From Xiphias gladius (lineage: Eukaryota; Chordata; Actinopteri; Istiophoriformes; Xiphiidae): a stretch of DNA of 64,000 nucleotides. This document shows, piece by piece, positions 59,522 to 64,000 of this stretch (position 1 is the first letter of the stretch; the number at the start of each line of letters is the position of its first letter). The notes beneath the pieces were generated by a model. The model was not told the origin of the DNA. It ran no database searches and saw only the letters and a list, made by a program, of their open reading frames with translations. Both the position numbers and the translations under genes were made by a program. The stretch covers positions 16,997,001 through 17,061,000 of the forward strand of contig NC_053415.1 of the NCBI RefSeq assembly GCF_016859285.1, written 5' to 3'.

Positions 59522-59565
<44 letters not shown>
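59522..59565. repeat. (CA)n microsatellite
   Basis: Uninterrupted CA run 200 bp into gsk3b intron 1. Confidence 0.97.
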
Positions 59566-59567
<2 letters not shown>

Positions 59568-60693
59568 CCCGCCTCGGTGTGAGCACACACCGCTGCGCTC
59601 TGATGCGCCGCCCCGGGGCCGGTCAGCCTCGCCAGGGTTTAGCAGGCCGCGCCGGGCAGTGCCGGGCCAGAGGAAGGTAGTGTTGGCACCGGCCCAGGTC
59701 ATAAACCAAGCCGTCTCCCTTTACCGCATAACCCGTCTGATTACTGTGCATCTGAACGTAGGTCACATTTCATAGCGGTGTTACTACTCGGCACCAACCA
59801 TATGCGTAATGAGGTTAAAGCTATAGGGCCGGTCTATTACGCAACTGTCAAAGCGGAAGGTGCGCCCATAGTTGACTCGGGCGAAACTGACGTGAACCGG
59901 GAGTGGGCTGATTCAATGATCCTGCATGCTGTGGGCCATGTCGAAATCAGACGTCGCGACGACTTGAGGGAGTGTGACACACGGTATCCTGTTCATGGAG
60001 TGGCACCGTGGCGAGGCTGGTTATAGCCCGGCTGCAGAGATGAAGCCATGTGACTGTCCAGGCCTACCTGCTGAACAAAGGAGGCTGGCAATGTTGGTCC
60101 ATAGACAAATCTCTTTTAATTTCTGCTTTATAAGATCTCTGCCAGGCATATTACACTCATTCATCTTTCAGTGCCTGTCTTGTGTCAACATTTCTCTCTT
60201 CTCAAACTGGCATCCTGCTGCATTTTATCACAGCCTGTGTGTTTCATAGACTGCAGATACTGCAAGTTAAAGTAATCAAAGGAATGTTTCTGATATGGTG
60301 ACGTGAGACTAGATATCATTTAGGAGTCTATCTAAAATAATATAGGTGAAATTAGTGCTTTCCCAGTCTACATGTTTGCATTACAGTTGTGTGACACCAA
60401 TTTAAGTTTATTAGACTTTTAAAGCGTAGTGAAATTCATTTTTAACCATAATATCCACATTATTAATGACTAATGACTGTCCTGGCTGGAAACGTCTACC
60501 TACCTGGCTACACCCTTTATATTATCTTGCATGCAGACACCTCTGGGTGTGTGTGGGGAAAATTTGAGACTTTTAGGGAACGTTAGTGGGGCTTCGGGCT
60601 TTGATTTGATCATGATGTGTGTTAGTGAGGTGAGGTCTGAGGCTGAGGCTCTCCTCTGGGCCTTGGCACTGAAAACCACTTAGTGGACTAGGG

Positions 60694-60694
60694 T

Positions 60695-60743
<49 letters not shown>
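60694..60743. repeat. (CA)n microsatellite
   Basis: Uninterrupted CA run. Confidence 0.97.
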
Positions 60744-60746
<3 letters not shown>

Positions 60747-62561
60747 CGAGAGAAGCACTCCCATCTCTAACCCAATACTTCTCTTGCCCCAGATATGGGT
60801 GTTGAAGCTTTGGTGTGTTCCTGTCAGTGTGGATCATTCATGGTTATGTTGCTGTACAAAGAAAAATTCTGTTCACTCTGAGAAATGTTGTGCTGGTCAG
60901 TAAGGTGGCTAAAGTTAAGAACTCTAGGACTGAGAGTCTTTGGCCTAATTGTTGTGCAGACATAAGCTACATAATTAGCAGAAAATGTGAGGCTGACCTT
61001 GTGGTCTTAACAGTGCGTGAGTTTAACACCAGTGTTTCAGTGTGGTTTCTCAACCTGAACATAGTTTTCTCTGAGAGACTCATCTGGTGAGTCAGTATAT
61101 CATTATCAGTCATTAAAGGCTGAAGCTGGACTTGCAAAATTAACTGGGTGTTAAATAATCTGATTTTTACAAGCAGGTGGTTTCCAGACCTATAGAGAAA
61201 AGTAGAGTAGTTGATTGCTCAGTTGTTCCCTGTATAAAATTTCAATACGTGAAACATTCCATGCAATGATCTCTCCAGCTCTATTTTACATGGAAAAACA
61301 TTGAGAGATTGTGACACCAGGCAATAATTTGGTTAAATTCAAGAAAATGTGAATGTTGAAAGGAAAGGTCTGCTCATGTTCAATTATGGCTTTCTTTGCC
61401 TACTTTCTGCTGTCATGACGATTGATTGTGTTCAAACAGTTGATACTTAGTTGGTACTGACATTGGTGGGTTCCCGGTTGTTTTTACCGTTCATCTTCAT
61501 TTGGTCTTCACAGTTTGAGACATTAGGTCGAATTTTTAAAAAAAACAAAACTTATTTTTGTGCCATTCACATCTGTGTAGTTGTCAAGAAATCAATTGAT
61601 TCACCCAGAGAAGGATGCTAATTGGATACTTCATGGGCCAAAAAAAACAAGGACACCAGAACAACTTCGCCTGATGATCAACTTTTATTGGTTTGAATGA
61701 TGTGGCACCGTCAAGTTATTCAGTTCTCTTAATACAAACACAGAGTGAAGTGGTTAAGTAACATATTTGAACACAATCCATTGTAATCTTGGTAAGGACT
61801 GGGACAAAAAGGCACTTGTTGAAATGATCAGGCTTCTTCGTCTATCTGGCTTCCAGCTGATGAACAGGATTCAGGAAATGGTTTGATATCTGCTGTACTG
61901 GCTGCACAGATCCTCTGGGTTTGTAGTTAGACAAATGTACATAATAGAAGCAATTGTACTTGCTATCTTAAATGAAACCTGTAATATAGAACTGGTTGAG
62001 GCAACCCCTTGACATAATATCAGTAATGGAGACTAATGAGACTAGATAATGGCTTTGGCTAACATTGTGAGGCACTTTAGATTAAATATTGTTTCTTTCT
62101 GGTCTTACCGGTTGAATTACACTTAACTATATAGTTTGTTGTGACTCTGATTTAATGGACAGGGACTGCCCTTTATCTCTTCGTAATCATATCCATAGTA
62201 CTAAAGATTTTTGTTAGATATCATATACTGTATCACCCACCCTTAGTTTAATCTAAATGTAGCATGACAGGAACCAACAATCAAAACCACATAAATATTG
62301 TTGTATTATTGCTGACTAACTACTATTTAATCAGTAACTGAATTTATATCGTGACATGTTGGTATCTACCTGGACCTGTTTTCTTCTTTTTCTCCTGTAT
62401 GACACCTAGTGTTAACCTGACCTCCACCATCCTGATACACACGCTCTGACACACACTTCCACTCGTGTGTGTGAATAACTTGGCGGATGATCTCAAGCAG
62501 CTGGAGCCAGTGTGTATGATCCTGGAGAGAATACTCCTACCCCTTCTACACAGGCAGACGG

Positions 62562-62562
<1 letters not shown>

Positions 62563-62592
<30 letters not shown>
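62563..62592. repeat. (CA)n microsatellite
   Basis: CA run followed by ATATACATACATAC. Confidence 0.95.
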
Positions 62593-62598
<6 letters not shown>

Positions 62599-62702
62599 TA
62601 CATACATTCACACACCCACATGAGCACTCAGGTTTTGTTTTTTGGGGTGAGGCAGCTGGCCAAGAACAATAAGCGGCTTGTTTAGCATTTTCAAAGCCAC
62701 AG

Positions 62703-62707
62703 CTCTC

Positions 62708-62739
<32 letters not shown>
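62703..62739. repeat. (CT)n microsatellite
   Basis: CT dinucleotide run leading into a further pyrimidine tract to about 62763. Confidence 0.95.
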
Positions 62740-62741
<2 letters not shown>

Positions 62742-64000
62742 CCTCTTTCCCTCTTTCTCCCCTTTCCGTTCTGTCTCTTTCTGACATTTAGCAAGTGATG
62801 ATGGGAACAAAATGAACTAATTATATATATTTTTTATTTCAAATGAAACAGCAGTACTTGCAGACAAGACAAGAGCAATCTGAATCACTCAGGCTTTAAA
62901 AGCGAGCTGAATTTTGAAGGAAAGAGACATGAGAAGATAGTCAGTCTCTGCTCTGTCCACTGGGTGTAGTCAATATCGTGGCAGGACAAGGCGGCCATGG
63001 CTCTGCAGGTGGTGGTTGAACATCACTCTGATATCTAAAAATCTATGCACCCACATTGTGTCTGGTCAAAAACACACTGATACCCTGATGTCTCGACGTC
63101 AGCGACGCTGCTTGGCCAAGCTTGCTCTGTGTAAGCAGCAGCAACATTCCTGTGACGGGATGTTTCAGCAATGGAGTGAATTATCTCATCAGCCTTGCAG
63201 CAGTGGTGGAACACTTTGCATGAGTGCGTTGTGTACCTGCGCACGTTAACACAATGCTTGCATGCTTTCGCTGGTGGTACAGTCTGTTTTGTTGTTGAGG
63301 AATTTAGCAAGTCTCTTCATACATTCCTCACAAATGTCTCTGACCTGCAGTCCACAGCCACCATGTACCAAAACCCATTAACATTCTGCACATTTTGTAT
63401 TTTGAAACCTATAATACAACAAGTATAATAACACGGTCATAACCTAAGCAAGAAAATGCTTTTGACAGTTTCAAGTAACTAAAAGGGTACGTAATTTCAT
63501 AGTAATTAGCCTCAGTGTTTGAATCTACAGTGTGTGTGATATTATAATTTACCTGCAATAGTCATAAAGTTAATAAATCGAGTATGCATGCATGCACTTG
63601 TATGCATTTGTTTGCTAAATTTCAGGGAGGAATGAACATATGGACGGTTTGGAAGGTCCACATTCCATGACATTCGCACGCAGTGATACAACATGACTGG
63701 TGTGAAAAATCTCATCACTCATCTTGCAGGAAGTGCTTGAATAATGTTACCACTACAACCTGGTGGTGTCTAATATGTTAACGTTGCAACTTTTCCCCCT
63801 GATACTAGCTCTAAAGTGGGTGGCTCATCATGTCAGAGTATTCAAGTTTTAAATCCCCTGACTTTAGCAAAGAATTTCTTTGTTTATGTTAGACAAAATA
63901 CATATACATAAACTCCAAGGAGGAAAAATGTACCCAGAGGATTAATGTTCCTCTGGTTAAAAACAAAAACTGGTGTCTTGTTCAAAACTTTCTAACTTTA

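Larger units (their letters stand above)
59323..64000 (+). other. gsk3b: gsk3b intron 1 (start)
   Basis: Non-coding to the end of the window; the intron is normally tens of kilobases long. The first 700 bp remain CpG-rich. It contains (CA)n at 59522-59565, 60694-60743 and 62563-62592 and (CT)n at 62703-62739. No exon, RNA gene or transposon is recognised; an open frame at 63016-63249 has no known domain. Confidence 0.75.

Noticed and set aside
63016-63428. Possible gsk3b exon or nested gene in intron 1
   Set aside because: No similarity to the kinase N-lobe, no good splice pair preserving phase 1, and no known domain.

Overview
The window is nuclear DNA of a ray-finned fish, most likely a spiny-rayed teleost. 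The evidence is spliced vertebrate genes with GT/AG introns, several Tc1-like transposons in different states of decay, abundant (CA)n microsatellites, and interspersed repeats whose wording I recognise from teleost genomes. The species cannot be named from the sequence.

Four vertebrate genes lie in one orientation (+). fstl1 (1580-23503) has 10 coding exons, giving a 310-residue secreted protein. lrrc58 (26319-34203) has 4 exons and 352 residues. gpr156 (45368-54944) has 9 coding exons and 819 residues. The first coding exon of gsk3b (59235-59322) runs into an intron that continues past the end of the window. As far as I recall, human 3q13.33 holds the same genes in the same relative order and orientation, so this is an old conserved block and not an operon. 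The products do not share a pathway: a secreted BMP/TLR-modulating glycoprotein, a leucine-rich-repeat protein, a class C orphan receptor and a Ser/Thr kinase.

Layout: 1-1.2 kb no gene seen; 1.2-1.6 kb fstl1 promoter and 5' exons; 1.6-15 kb large fstl1 intron 1 rich in old repeats; 15-23.5 kb remaining fstl1 exons, with a roughly 547-bp tandem duplication that copies part of an exon; 23.5-25 kb 3' UTR; 25.9-26.3 kb lrrc58 promoter with CCAAT boxes and a quadruplex-forming tract; 26.3-34.2 kb lrrc58, whose intron 1 is filled with Tc1, hAT-like and other repeats; 34.2-35.8 kb 3' UTR with a perfect hairpin; 36-41.3 kb intergenic, including a complete but inactivated 1571-bp Tc1 element; 41.4-45.3 kb sequence upstream of gpr156 with a LINE 3' end; 45.3-54.9 kb gpr156, whose intron 1 carries a Tc1 remnant and a frame-broken TRIM/bloodthirsty-type RING-SPRY gene copy; 58-59.3 kb gsk3b promoter, 5' UTR and first exon; 59.3-64 kb gsk3b intron 1.

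I found no new defence or regulatory system. The most useful second looks are the fstl1 partial-exon duplication (biological or an assembly artefact), the TRIM copy inside gpr156, a LINE fragment joined to a tRNA-like piece close to the first gpr156 coding exon, a phased 30-bp minisatellite, and the lrrc58 3' UTR hairpin. All exon borders were read by eye from splice sites, reading frame and remembered vertebrate homologues; no alignment was run.
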